Shown in pieces: positions 1 to 8,039 of a stretch of 64,000 nucleotides of DNA (positions within the stretch are counted from its first letter, which is position 1; every line of letters starts with the position of its first letter). This DNA comes from Gemmatimonadota bacterium. Its GTDB lineage: Bacteria > Gemmatimonadota > Gemmatimonadetes > Palauibacterales > KS3-K002. The DNA is taken from positions 2,111,581 to 2,175,580 of the forward strand of contig CP070815.1 of assembly GCA_020344215.1 (NCBI GenBank). Direction: 5' to 3'. The translations under genes were made by a program, and so were the position numbers. Below the pieces are notes generated by a model, which saw only the letters and a program-made list of their open reading frames with translations, searched no databases and had not been told where the DNA came from.

Positions 1-857
1 ATCTGAGCGAGGTCTTGCGGGAGAGTGAATTCCGCATCTTCCGCGGCGCTGTCGAGAGTGGGGGGCGGGTGCGCGGCTTCCGGGTGCCGGGAGGCGCGCA
101 GCTCAGCCGGAAGGCGCTGGACGAGCTGGACAAGGTGGCTCAGAGCGGGGGAGCGCCGGGCGCCCTCTGGACCAAGCTCAGTGGCTCGGGAGCCCAGGGC
201 GGTTTCGGGCCGAAGCTGGCAGAGCCGGAGCTGGCGGCGGTGAGGGAGCGGCTCGAGGCGCTGGACGGCGATCTCATAGTGGTGATCGCTGGCGCCGATG
301 ATCTGGCCAACCCGGCCCTCGACGCCCTGCGGCGCCACCTCGGGTCGGTGATGGGGGCGGTGGAAGAGGGGGACCGCTTCCTCTGGGTCACGGAGTTTCC
401 GCTCTTCGAGCGCGAGCCGGAGAGCGATGATCCGGTGCCGAGCCACCACCCGTTCACCGGGCTCAATCTCGAGGATCTCGATAAGCTGGAGCATGATCCG
501 CTGTCCGTGCGCTCACGCGCCTACGACCTCGTCTACAACGGCTCGGAGCTCGGCAGCGGCAGCATACGTATCAATGAGCCCAACCTGCAGCGCCGCGTAC
601 TGGCGGTGCTCGGCATCGGGCCGGAGGAAGCCCAGCGCAAGTTCGGGTTCCTGCTGGAGGCATTCAAGTACGGCGCGCCCCCGCACGGCGGTTTTGCCAT
701 CGGTCTCGATCGCGTCGTGATGCACCTAGCCGGCGCGTCATCGTTGAGGGAGGTCATCGCGTTCCCCAAGACTACGGCTGCCCGGGCGCTCATGGAAGGA
801 GCTCCGGCGCCCATGGCCGATAAAGATCTGAAGGAACTAGGGATCAAGCTTAGCTGA
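1..857 (+). CDS. aspS: Aspartyl-tRNA synthetase, C-terminal part (5' truncated by window edge)
   Basis: Charges tRNA-Asp with aspartate in the cytoplasm. The reading frame is open to the window edge (codons from position 3), so only about the last 284 residues are present. The first half fits the GAD insertion domain of bacterial AspRS. It is followed by class II catalytic-core sequence: TEFPLFE, the SHHPFTGL stretch, YNGSELGSGSIRI, and class II motif 3 as GGFAIGLDRVVMHLAG, then the conserved IAFPKT near the end. phoH starts 8 bases downstream, so the two are probably co-transcribed. Identification is firm; the N-terminal anticodon-binding domain lies outside the window. Confidence 0.96.
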   Translation, partial: LSEVLRESEFRIFRGAVESGGRVRGFRVPGGAQLSRKALDELDKVAQSGGAPGALWTKLSGSGAQGGFGPKLAEPELAAVRERLEALDGDLIVVIAGADDLANPALDALRRHLGSVMGAVEEGDRFLWVTEFPLFEREPESDDPVPSHHPFTGLNLEDLDKLEHDPLSVRSRAYDLVYNGSELGSGSIRINEPNLQRRVLAVLGIGPEEAQRKFGFLLEAFKYGAPPHGGFAIGLDRVVMHLAGASSLREVIAFPKTTAARALMEGAPAPMADKDLKELGIKLS

Positions 858-865
858 AAGAGTAC

Positions 866-1870
866 ATGCCTGATCAATCAACGGACTCTTCGCAGATAGT
901 TCAGCACCGTATCCCCGCAGAGGGCGCGGACCAGCTCATCCTGGCAGGGGTGAACGACGCCAACCTTCAGGAACTGGCTGGGATCTGCGGATGCCGTGTC
1001 GTATTGAGGGATGATGCGCTCGTGCTCTCGGGTGCACTCGCCGACGTGGAGCGCTGTGTGCCCATCGCGCAGCACATGATCGATCGTGCCCGCATGCAGA
1101 CGCCGTTCTCTGTCAGCGACATACAGCGTTTCGCCGATGTCGTGGCCGAGAGCGAGGGTTTGGCACCCAGCGCCCTTGAGGCCACCAAGATCATCTTGGC
1201 GGGTTCCCGCAGGATCATCACACCAAAGTCCGCCGGCCAGAAGCTCTACATCGATGAGATCAACCGTGATGAGATCGTGATCGGCATCGGACCGGCGGGT
1301 ACGGGGAAGACGTATTTGGCGGTGGCTATGGCCGTCGACGCGCTCCACAAGAAGCGCGTTCGCCGCATCGTTCTGGTACGCCCGGTGGTCGAGGCCGGCG
1401 AGCGGCTCGGGTTCCTGCCGGGCAGCGTGGAGGAGAAGGTCGATCCGTACCTGCGGCCGCTCTACGACGCGCTGGGCGACATGATGCCGCCGGAGCAGCT
1501 ACGTCGAGCGCTGGAGAACAGAACACTGGAAATCGCGCCGCTCGCCTACATGCGCGGCCGCACGCTCTCCGATGCGTTCGTCATCCTCGATGAGGCCCAG
1601 AACACGACTACGTTACAGATGAAGATGTTCTTGACGCGGCTGGGTCTGAATTCGAAGGCGGTGATCACCGGTGACAAGACGCAGATCGATCTACCGCGTC
1701 GCGAGGACTCCGGGCTGCTGGAGGTCGAGCGAATCCTCCAGGGCATCGACGGGGTCTCCTTCGTCTACCTGACGGGGGCAGATGTGGTCCGCCACCGATT
1801 GGTGAAGGATATCATCAAGGCGTACGCACGGGTCCGCCCCAACAACGAACACTCGCAGGAGAGCGAATGA
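866..1870 (+). CDS. phoH: PhoH family ATPase (YbeZ-like)
   Basis: Cytoplasmic P-loop ATPase of the PhoH/YbeZ family, linked to RNA metabolism and usually encoded beside YbeY. The 334-residue length is typical. A small KH-like N-terminal region (about residues 20-75) precedes the ATPase core, with Walker A GPAGTGKT at 142-149 and Walker B VILDEAQ around 239-245. The ATG lies 8 bases after aspS. The stop overlaps the next start by 4 bases (ATGA), and phoH, the 7TM-HD gene and ybeY follow in the order seen in many bacteria, which supports one translationally coupled operon for RNA processing and stress. Confidence 0.95.
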   Translation: MPDQSTDSSQIVQHRIPAEGADQLILAGVNDANLQELAGICGCRVVLRDDALVLSGALADVERCVPIAQHMIDRARMQTPFSVSDIQRFADVVAESEGLAPSALEATKIILAGSRRIITPKSAGQKLYIDEINRDEIVIGIGPAGTGKTYLAVAMAVDALHKKRVRRIVLVRPVVEAGERLGFLPGSVEEKVDPYLRPLYDALGDMMPPEQLRRALENRTLEIAPLAYMRGRTLSDAFVILDEAQNTTTLQMKMFLTRLGLNSKAVITGDKTQIDLPRREDSGLLEVERILQGIDGVSFVYLTGADVVRHRLVKDIIKAYARVRPNNEHSQESE

Positions 1871-4128
1871 ACCCGGGTCGGATAAGCAAGACCTCGATTC
1901 GGCTGCGCTATTCCCTCCGCGAGCTGTCCAGGCGCCCTGGGGTGCAGGCGCTCGCGCAGCGATCCAAGGATTCCTACCGCCTGCTGCTACTGGTGACAGC
2001 GGCGGTCGTCGTCGTCTTGGCTTTCCCTGGCGGCTCCGCTCCCGACTTCGTCGTACTCGAGGAAGGAATGCTAGCGCGGGAGGACGTGATCGCGCCGGTC
2101 ACGTTCCCGGTCCCGAAGTCGGAGGAGGAGATGACAGAAGCGCGGGCGGAGGCCGCGGCGGGCGTCGAGCCGATCTTCGATCACTGGCCGGAACTTGCCG
2201 ACAGCTCCGCCGCCGCCGCCGCCGCATTCTTCGATACTGTCGCAGCCGCCGTCTCTGCGGTTACCGTGGAGGAAGAGCAGCGCGAGGCCGTGCGCGCCGT
2301 GCTCGACCAGCACAGGATAGCGGCGTCTGAGGGCCAGATCGCCCTGCTCGTAGGGTCCGAGTCGCGTGAACAGTTCGAGAGGGCGGTCGAATCGACGTTC
2401 CAAAGGCTGCTGCGTCCCGGTGTGGTGCGGGGTGCCGATCTCGGCGCCGTAGTCTCTAGCGGTGTCATCATCCGCTCGGGCGAGGGTAGGGACGAGAGCC
2501 TCGTGCGCGGCGATTCGCTCACGACGATGGAGATGTTCTTCGAGCGTGCCGATTCGCGCTCGCCCTCCGAGCTTGGCGTCGATGCACACCGCTTGTTCCA
2601 CAACATCATCGTCCGCTTCGCGCGGCCCACAATCATTCTCAACCGGGGGGCGACGGAAGCGACCCGGAACCAGGCGCGGCTCGCGGTCAACCCGGTCAAG
2701 TACGAGGTGCTGGAAGGCGAGCGGATCGTCGCGGCGCATGAGCGAGTTGGCGCGGAGGAGAGGGAGCGCCTGCTCGCCCTGCAGGATTACCTTGCCGAGC
2801 AAGGTGGTGGCCGGAGATGGCCGGCCAACTTCGGCGGCTTGCTCTACAACGTCCTGCTGCTCGCCATCCTCGGTCTCGTCATCAAGTACTTCCGTGCCGA
2901 TGTCTATGCGTCCGGCCGTTCGCTGACCCTGATCTGGTTCCTCGTGCTCGCGGTGGCGGGTGCGGCCGCGCTGATCTCGAGGACCGGCGCGGCCTGGCAG
3001 TTGATACCGATCGCGTTCGCCGCGCTCGCGCTGGCGACACTCTACGACGGTGTGCTGGCGCTGATCGCCGTGTTCGTGCTCGTCGCTCTGATCACGGCGC
3101 GCCCGCCGTTCGCAGGCATAACCGTTCCCTTCTTTACTGTGATGGGCGGAGCAGCGGCGGCGCTGAGCGGAAGGGTCGTGCGGCGGCGCGCGCAAACCTG
3201 GGCGTTTGCCGCCGTCATCGCCGGTACTTACGTACTGGCGGCCTTCAGCCTCGGGCTCATGGGACTGCAGAACACTGAAGGCGTCTTGACCGGCGTGTTT
3301 TGGGGGACGGTGAATGGTGTGGGTTGCGCGTTGCTCGCCACCGGCATCCTCCCGCTGGCCGAGTCGTTCACCAAGATCACGACGGACCAATCGCTGCTGG
3401 AACTCGCAGACGTCAACCGGCCGCTGCTGAGACGCTTATCGCTGGAGGCCCCGGGTACGTACGCGCACTCGATCAATGTGGCCAATTTGGCGGAGGCCGC
3501 CGCCCGCGAGATCGGCGCGAACGCTTTATTGGCGCGAGTCGGCCTCTACTACCACGACATCGGCAAGGTGAAGAAGCCCCAGTTCTTTGTTGAGAACCAG
3601 CCGCTGGGGCGGAACCCGCACGACAAGCTCAAGCCGTCCACCAGCGCCAACATCGTTCGCGAGCACGTGGATGACGGGCTCGAGCTGGCGGAGGAGGCCC
3701 GGCTGCCCGACACGGTGAAGGCGTTCATCGGCGAGCACCACGGGACGCAAAAGATCGGGTTCTTCTGGGACAAGGCCAAGGCGCTCGATCCTGAGGCCGA
3801 GCTCAGTCCCAAAGACTTCCGCTACAGCGGTCCTAAGCCGCAGTGCAGGGAGACGGCCATAGCTCTGCTCGCCGATTCGGTGGAGTCTGCGGCACGCGTG
3901 CTGCAGGATCCGACGCCGCAAGGTATAGAGGAGCTCGTCGACCGGATCGTCGGTTTCAAGATGTCCGAAGGCCAGCTCGACGAGGCCCCCCTCACGATGC
4001 GCGAGATCGATGCCATCAAGGGCCAGTTCGTGAAGGTGCTCACCAGCATGTACCACCACCGCCTCGACTACCCGCTGCATAACAATCAGGCCGCGGAAGC
4101 TGAAGAGCCGGGGGTGCCCGGGACATAG
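1867..4128 (+). CDS. 7TM-HD membrane phosphodiesterase (PgpH/YqfF type)
   Basis: A 753-residue membrane protein of the 7TMR-HD family. Characterised members such as PgpH hydrolyse cyclic di-AMP; that activity is inferred here. It has an N-terminal membrane segment (about 38-55), a large extracytoplasmic 7TMR-HDED-type domain (about 60-315), a block of hydrophobic helices (about 320-500) and a cytoplasmic HD domain with YYHDIGK at 561-567 and EHHGT downstream. The start overlaps phoH by 4 bases and the stop shares one base with ybeY. The HD hallmark residues are intact, so catalysis is likely. Confidence 0.92.
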   Translation: MNPGRISKTSIRLRYSLRELSRRPGVQALAQRSKDSYRLLLLVTAAVVVVLAFPGGSAPDFVVLEEGMLAREDVIAPVTFPVPKSEEEMTEARAEAAAGVEPIFDHWPELADSSAAAAAAFFDTVAAAVSAVTVEEEQREAVRAVLDQHRIAASEGQIALLVGSESREQFERAVESTFQRLLRPGVVRGADLGAVVSSGVIIRSGEGRDESLVRGDSLTTMEMFFERADSRSPSELGVDAHRLFHNIIVRFARPTIILNRGATEATRNQARLAVNPVKYEVLEGERIVAAHERVGAEERERLLALQDYLAEQGGGRRWPANFGGLLYNVLLLAILGLVIKYFRADVYASGRSLTLIWFLVLAVAGAAALISRTGAAWQLIPIAFAALALATLYDGVLALIAVFVLVALITARPPFAGITVPFFTVMGGAAAALSGRVVRRRAQTWAFAAVIAGTYVLAAFSLGLMGLQNTEGVLTGVFWGTVNGVGCALLATGILPLAESFTKITTDQSLLELADVNRPLLRRLSLEAPGTYAHSINVANLAEAAAREIGANALLARVGLYYHDIGKVKKPQFFVENQPLGRNPHDKLKPSTSANIVREHVDDGLELAEEARLPDTVKAFIGEHHGTQKIGFFWDKAKALDPEAELSPKDFRYSGPKPQCRETAIALLADSVESAARVLQDPTPQGIEELVDRIVGFKMSEGQLDEAPLTMREIDAIKGQFVKVLTSMYHHRLDYPLHNNQAAEAEEPGVPGT

Positions 4129-4562
4129 TGACAGCGTCCGGCCCCGTCGTTCACGTCAACAGGTTGGAAAGTGCCGAAGCCGTGACGGCGGCCGAGGCGG
4201 AACGGGCGGTGGCGGCGACCGCTGAAGCCGAAGGCGTTGAGGGTGGCGAGATCTCGATCACCTTCCTCGACACTCCCGCCATGGCGGCGCTGAACGAGGC
4301 CCACCTCGGGCGAATGGGAGCCACCGATGTCATCGCCTTCAACCTCGCTGAGCCGCGGGAACCGCTAGGCGACGTCTACATCTGTCCCGAGGTGGCGAAG
4401 GAATCGGCGCGGGAATACGGGGTCGGGCTCCGGGAGGAGCTGTTGCGGCTCGTCGTGCACGGGGTACTGCACGTATTCGGTCACGACCACCCTGAAGGGC
4501 CGGAGCGAACGGAGAGCGATATGTTCCGGCGCCAGGAAGCCATCCTGTCGCGGGTATTGTAG
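4128..4562 (+). CDS. ybeY: Endoribonuclease YbeY
   Basis: Single-strand-specific zinc endoribonuclease needed for 16S rRNA 3'-end maturation and ribosome quality control. At 144 residues it has the usual length. The zinc motif HGVLHVFGHDH (H-x3-H-x5-H form) is present near residues 114-124. The GTG start overlaps the last base of the preceding TAG, so translation is probably coupled to the 7TM-HD gene. The N-terminal third is rather alanine/glutamate-rich, but the domain is otherwise ordinary. Confidence 0.94.
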   Translation: MTASGPVVHVNRLESAEAVTAAEAERAVAATAEAEGVEGGEISITFLDTPAMAALNEAHLGRMGATDVIAFNLAEPREPLGDVYICPEVAKESAREYGVGLREELLRLVVHGVLHVFGHDHPEGPERTESDMFRRQEAILSRVL

Positions 4563-4564
4563 TC

Positions 4565-4646
4565 GATATCCACTATCCGATATCCAACGCCCGGTTGCCC
4601 GAGGAAACCCCGAGGACCAGGGCCCGACATCCAAGATCCACGGTCA
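4565..4646. repeat. Degenerate 7-base tandem repeat
   Basis: Immediately after the ybeY stop the DNA reads as heptads: GATATCC, ACTATCC, GATATCC, AACGCCC (4565-4592). A second run GACATCC, AAGATCC, ACGGTCA lies at 4626-4646. The period is exactly 7. The same style of array is seen near 8.0, 9.85 and 32.8 kb. No gene is visible between 4563 and 4716. Confidence 0.6.
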
Positions 4647-4716
4647 GGCTATAGGGCTCACGCCCCCCGTAGACGAAATGCCGGCATCTAGGTACAGTTA
4701 GGCCGGGTGAATCGCT

Positions 4717-5346
4717 ATGGGAAAAGACAAGACCATCTGGCAACTCCTCAGGCGCTACTTCCTGACCGGCATAGTCGTGATCGCGCCGGTCGGCGTGACG
4801 GCGTATGTCCTCTGGTGGATCTTCGCCAGGCTGGACAGGATCCTCGGAGGCCTGTTCAGCGTGATCGGCATCCGTATCCCCGGGCTCGGTTTGGTGGTGC
4901 TGATCGGGATCGTGATCGCCGTAGGTTGGGCGGCGCACCAGGCCCTGGGACGCGAGTTCATCGCACTTGGCCGGGGCTGGCTCAAGAAGTTCCCCCTCAC
5001 GCGGACGATCTACAGCGCTGCCAGCCAAATCGTCGAGCAGATCGTCGGGGAAGATCGCAAGTTCTTCAAGTCGTGTGTAATGGTCGAGTACCCGCGCCCC
5101 GGCTGCTGGGCGATCGGGTTCCTCACCAGCGAGGCCGCCAAGGAGATCAGCGACACGGCTCAGGCGGACGCGGTCGCAGTGTTCTTACCGACGACTCCGA
5201 ACCCAACGTCGGGATACATGGTGTTCATGCCTCGCACACACGTGCGGCGCCTTGGCATGAGCGTGGAGGAGGGCTTCAAGCTCGTGGTGTCTGCCGGTGC
5301 TGTGACCCCCGAACTTGCACAGGAGCTGGGCAAGAAGGATGTCTAG
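4717..5346 (+). CDS. DUF502 family inner-membrane protein
   Basis: A 209-residue membrane protein of the DUF502 family; its molecular role is not established. Two strong hydrophobic segments (about residues 15-40 and 55-78) are followed by a soluble region with the family-typical stretch around GRGWLKKFPLTRTIYSAASQ and a conserved FLPTTPNPTSGYM motif near residues 158-170. The ATG is preceded by a weak ribosome-binding sequence. The stop overlaps the mgtE start region, so the two genes probably form an operon, which may hint at a link to ion or membrane homeostasis. Confidence 0.85.
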   Translation: MGKDKTIWQLLRRYFLTGIVVIAPVGVTAYVLWWIFARLDRILGGLFSVIGIRIPGLGLVVLIGIVIAVGWAAHQALGREFIALGRGWLKKFPLTRTIYSAASQIVEQIVGEDRKFFKSCVMVEYPRPGCWAIGFLTSEAAKEISDTAQADAVAVFLPTTPNPTSGYMVFMPRTHVRRLGMSVEEGFKLVVSAGAVTPELAQELGKKDV

Positions 5347-6724
5347 CCAGGGGAGCGGCGGTAAGGTGAGCGACGACGCTCAGGTCCTCGAGGCGGGCGT
5401 CGAGCGGGTTCGCCAGCTGCTTGGCGCTGGGGAGAAGGAGGAGCTCCGCCGTTACCTGGAGGCCTTCCACCCCAGCGACATAGCCGACTTGGTGGAGTTG
5501 CTCGACGAGGAGGAGCGCGCGCCCGTACTCCATGTGCTCCCCGACGAGCTCGCTTCCGAGACCCTCGCCGAGATGGAGGAGGGGGAGCATCCGGAAGAGC
5601 TGCTGATCGCCGAGCCCGAACGGGTCGCCGAACTGGTCGGCGAGCTGTCGGTCGACGACGCCGCCGACATAATCGGCGACTTGCCGCTCGAGAAGCAGCG
5701 TGAGGTGTTGGCTCAGCTACCGCTGGACGACGCCGACGAGCTGCGGGACCTGCTGGCCTACGATGAGGAATCGGCCGGCGGCATCATGACCCCCGACGTC
5801 GTGGCCGTTCAGGAGAACGCGTCGGTGGGCGAAGCGATAAACGAGATCCGTCGGCAGGTTGCAGAGGGCGAGGATTTCTACACCGTCTTCGTCGTCGATC
5901 GCGAAGGGAGGCTGCGTGGGACCGTATCCTTCCAGGATCTGATCATCTCACAGCCGGCCACCCCGATACGTCAGGTGACCGAGCCGGCCGTGGCGGCGGT
6001 ACCGGCGACGACGGACCAGGAGGAAGTGGCACGAGTGATGTCCCGCTACAACCTAGTCTCGGTGCCGGTGGTCGATCCCGCCGACCGTCTCATCGGCCGT
6101 GTCACGTTCGACGACGTCATGGACATCGTCGAGGCCGAGACCACTGAGGACATCCTCCGCTTCTCCGGTGTCTCCGATGAGGAGTACCTGCACGGCGGCG
6201 TCGGCCAGGCTGTAAGAAACCGCCTCCCCTGGCTCGCTCTCGCCCTGGTGACGACGTCTGTTGCGGCCGCCGTCGTCTGGCTCTTCCGGGAGACCGTGGA
6301 GCGTGCCGTCATACTCGCCGCAATCATGCCGGTGATCGCGGCCGTCGGTGGTAACGCGGGCACGCAGGCCCTCGCCGTCACCGTGCGCCGACTGGCGTTA
6401 TCCCCTGAGCGGGCGCGTGCCTGGGGGGTGGTGTTCAAGGAGCTGGCCGTGGGCTTGGCGAACGGCGCGGCTGTGGGGCTCTTGGCGGGGATCGCCGGCG
6501 TCCTGCTGGGTGCGAGCCTGTACCTCGGTCTCGTTGTGCTGCTCGCCATGTGGGGCAACCTTGTTGTCGCCGGCTTTGCCGGAGCCTTCGTTCCGACCTT
6601 GCTCGAGAAGCTCGGCGTCGACCCGGCGGTCGCATCGTCCGTTTTCTTCACCGCGCTCACCGACATCTTCGGTTTCTTCTTACTGCTCGGGCTCGCCAGC
6701 TGGATTCTGTTGCCGCGGCTCTGA
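5339..6724 (+). CDS. mgtE: Magnesium transporter MgtE
   Basis: Mg2+ channel/transporter of the inner membrane. Domain order is canonical: an acidic N-terminal superhelical MgtE_N domain (about 20-130), a tandem CBS pair (about 130-260) acting as cytosolic Mg2+ sensor, and five transmembrane helices (about 285-460) containing the pore signature region with PVIAAVGGNAGTQALAV. The total of about 461 residues matches the family. The start is either ATG 5339, overlapping the DUF502 stop, or GTG 5366 preceded by AGGGGAG; the sequence does not settle which. Confidence 0.95.
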   Translation: MSSQGSGGKVSDDAQVLEAGVERVRQLLGAGEKEELRRYLEAFHPSDIADLVELLDEEERAPVLHVLPDELASETLAEMEEGEHPEELLIAEPERVAELVGELSVDDAADIIGDLPLEKQREVLAQLPLDDADELRDLLAYDEESAGGIMTPDVVAVQENASVGEAINEIRRQVAEGEDFYTVFVVDREGRLRGTVSFQDLIISQPATPIRQVTEPAVAAVPATTDQEEVARVMSRYNLVSVPVVDPADRLIGRVTFDDVMDIVEAETTEDILRFSGVSDEEYLHGGVGQAVRNRLPWLALALVTTSVAAAVVWLFRETVERAVILAAIMPVIAAVGGNAGTQALAVTVRRLALSPERARAWGVVFKELAVGLANGAAVGLLAGIAGVLLGASLYLGLVVLLAMWGNLVVAGFAGAFVPTLLEKLGVDPAVASSVFFTALTDIFGFFLLLGLASWILLPRL

Positions 6725-6926
6725 CCCGTATTCATTCCCCAGATCTCTCGTCGCTCTCGGGCGGCTCCCTGTCGGATAGATGGCTCCCGGTCTCCTGGGA
6801 GGACCTCCGCGCGCGGTCCAGAGTCCTCGAGGGAGGGGGGCGGGTGGCCCTCCCGCCACCGAGACCCCTGTGTGAGGGCTGGAGGATCGGTTATCTTGCA
6901 ACAAGTACCTAAGAGTCGGGGTTGGT

Positions 6927-8009
6927 GTGGAAGCACTGAAGTCAAGCGAACGCGAGCTCCTGAAGGCGTTCGAAGCAGGCGAGGCCCGGGCTCTGGCCCG
7001 GGCTATTTCGTGGGTGGAAAACGCCCGGCCTGGCTTCGAGGGCCTGTTGACCGCGCTGCACGATCGTGTCGGGCGAGCCCACCGCATCGGGATCACGGGT
7101 CCGCCCGGTGCAGGGAAGTCCACGCTCATCTACGCGCTGGCCAAAGTCGTGCGGAAAGACGGCGAGCGAGTCGGAGTGGTGGCGGTGGATCCCACCTCGC
7201 CGTTTACCGGCGGGGCGCTGCTGGGCGATCGGATCCGCATGACTGGAACGGCGGGGGATGACGGCGTGTTCATCCGCTCGATGGCGAGCCGCGGCTCGCA
7301 GGGCGGCCTGGCGACGACGACCCGGGAAGTCGCCGATCTCATGGACGCGTACGGGTTCGAGCGCGTAGTCGTCGAGACGGTGGGCGTCGGGCAATCGGAG
7401 CTGGAGATCGCCGAAGCGTCGGACACCACGGTCGTCGTGCTGACTCCCGAGTCGGGCGACTCGATCCAGGCGATGAAGGCCGGGCTGATGGAGATCGCCG
7501 ACATCTTCGTCGTAAACAAGGCAGACCGACCCGAGGCGGCGCGGGCAGCCGGCGAGCTTAAGACGATCCTGCGCCTTCGCCGGGGTCAGGTGTTCGATCG
7601 CGTCCCGGCACATCACGGCGTAGACCTTACGGAACTCGCAAAACGCCGGGCGGCGAAGCCGCAGGCAACGGGCGACGCGGGCCAGCCTGCGGAGGATGAA
7701 GGACCGGCACGCTGGGAGATCCCCGTTCTTCTGACTGTCGGCCACGACGGCGACGGCGTCCCGGAGCTCGTGGAAACGCTGGACGCCCACTACGCGTGGC
7801 TGAAGCAGACCGGCGAGCTGGCGAAACGTCGCCGAGAGCGGCTGCTGGAGCGTGTGCGCGCCGTGGTCGACCGCGGGCTCAGGACTCGGGTCTGGCGTGA
7901 CGGCGACGGTGAAGCGCTCCTCGATGCCGCCCGCGCCGACCTGGAATCGGGGCGCCGGACACCGTACGATGTAGCGGCGGAGATACTGAAGGAGACGAGT
8001 GGTCGGTAA
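6927..8009 (+). CDS. meaB: MeaB/ArgK-family G3E GTPase (acyl-CoA mutase chaperone)
   Basis: GTPase that loads and protects adenosylcobalamin on B12-dependent acyl-CoA mutases. The P-loop GPPGAGKS is at residues 58-65. The switch region around ETVGVGQSE, the base-specificity motif NKAD and the VVDP-type magnesium motif are all recognisable. At 360 residues it is slightly longer than usual, owing to an Ala/Pro-rich insert around residues 245-270. The start is GTG. The mutase large subunit follows 26 bases downstream, which fits the chaperone role. The TAA stop lies inside a heptad repeat. Confidence 0.94.
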   Translation: MEALKSSERELLKAFEAGEARALARAISWVENARPGFEGLLTALHDRVGRAHRIGITGPPGAGKSTLIYALAKVVRKDGERVGVVAVDPTSPFTGGALLGDRIRMTGTAGDDGVFIRSMASRGSQGGLATTTREVADLMDAYGFERVVVETVGVGQSELEIAEASDTTVVVLTPESGDSIQAMKAGLMEIADIFVVNKADRPEAARAAGELKTILRLRRGQVFDRVPAHHGVDLTELAKRRAAKPQATGDAGQPAEDEGPARWEIPVLLTVGHDGDGVPELVETLDAHYAWLKQTGELAKRRRERLLERVRAVVDRGLRTRVWRDGDGEALLDAARADLESGRRTPYDVAAEILKETSGR

Positions 8010-8039
8010 ACGGTAATCGGTGATCAGTAAACGGTATGG
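8005..8039. repeat. Degenerate 7-base tandem repeat spanning meaB stop and mutase start
   Basis: Five heptads in register: GGTAAAC, GGTAATC, GGTGATC, AGTAAAC, GGTATGG. The meaB TAA (8007-8009) and the ATG of the mutase (8036) both fall inside the array. The reverse complement of the same words occurs at 9851-9892, after the mutase gene. Confidence 0.65.

Noticed and set aside
2071..3390. 439-residue minus-strand frame opposite the 7TM-HD gene
   Set aside because: Arg/Glu/Gly/His-rich composition typical of an antisense shadow; the plus-strand frame has clear domains.
6820..6890. Intrinsic terminator after mgtE
   Set aside because: A GC-rich hairpin (GGCGGG...CCCGCC) exists but there is no T-run, so termination cannot be claimed.
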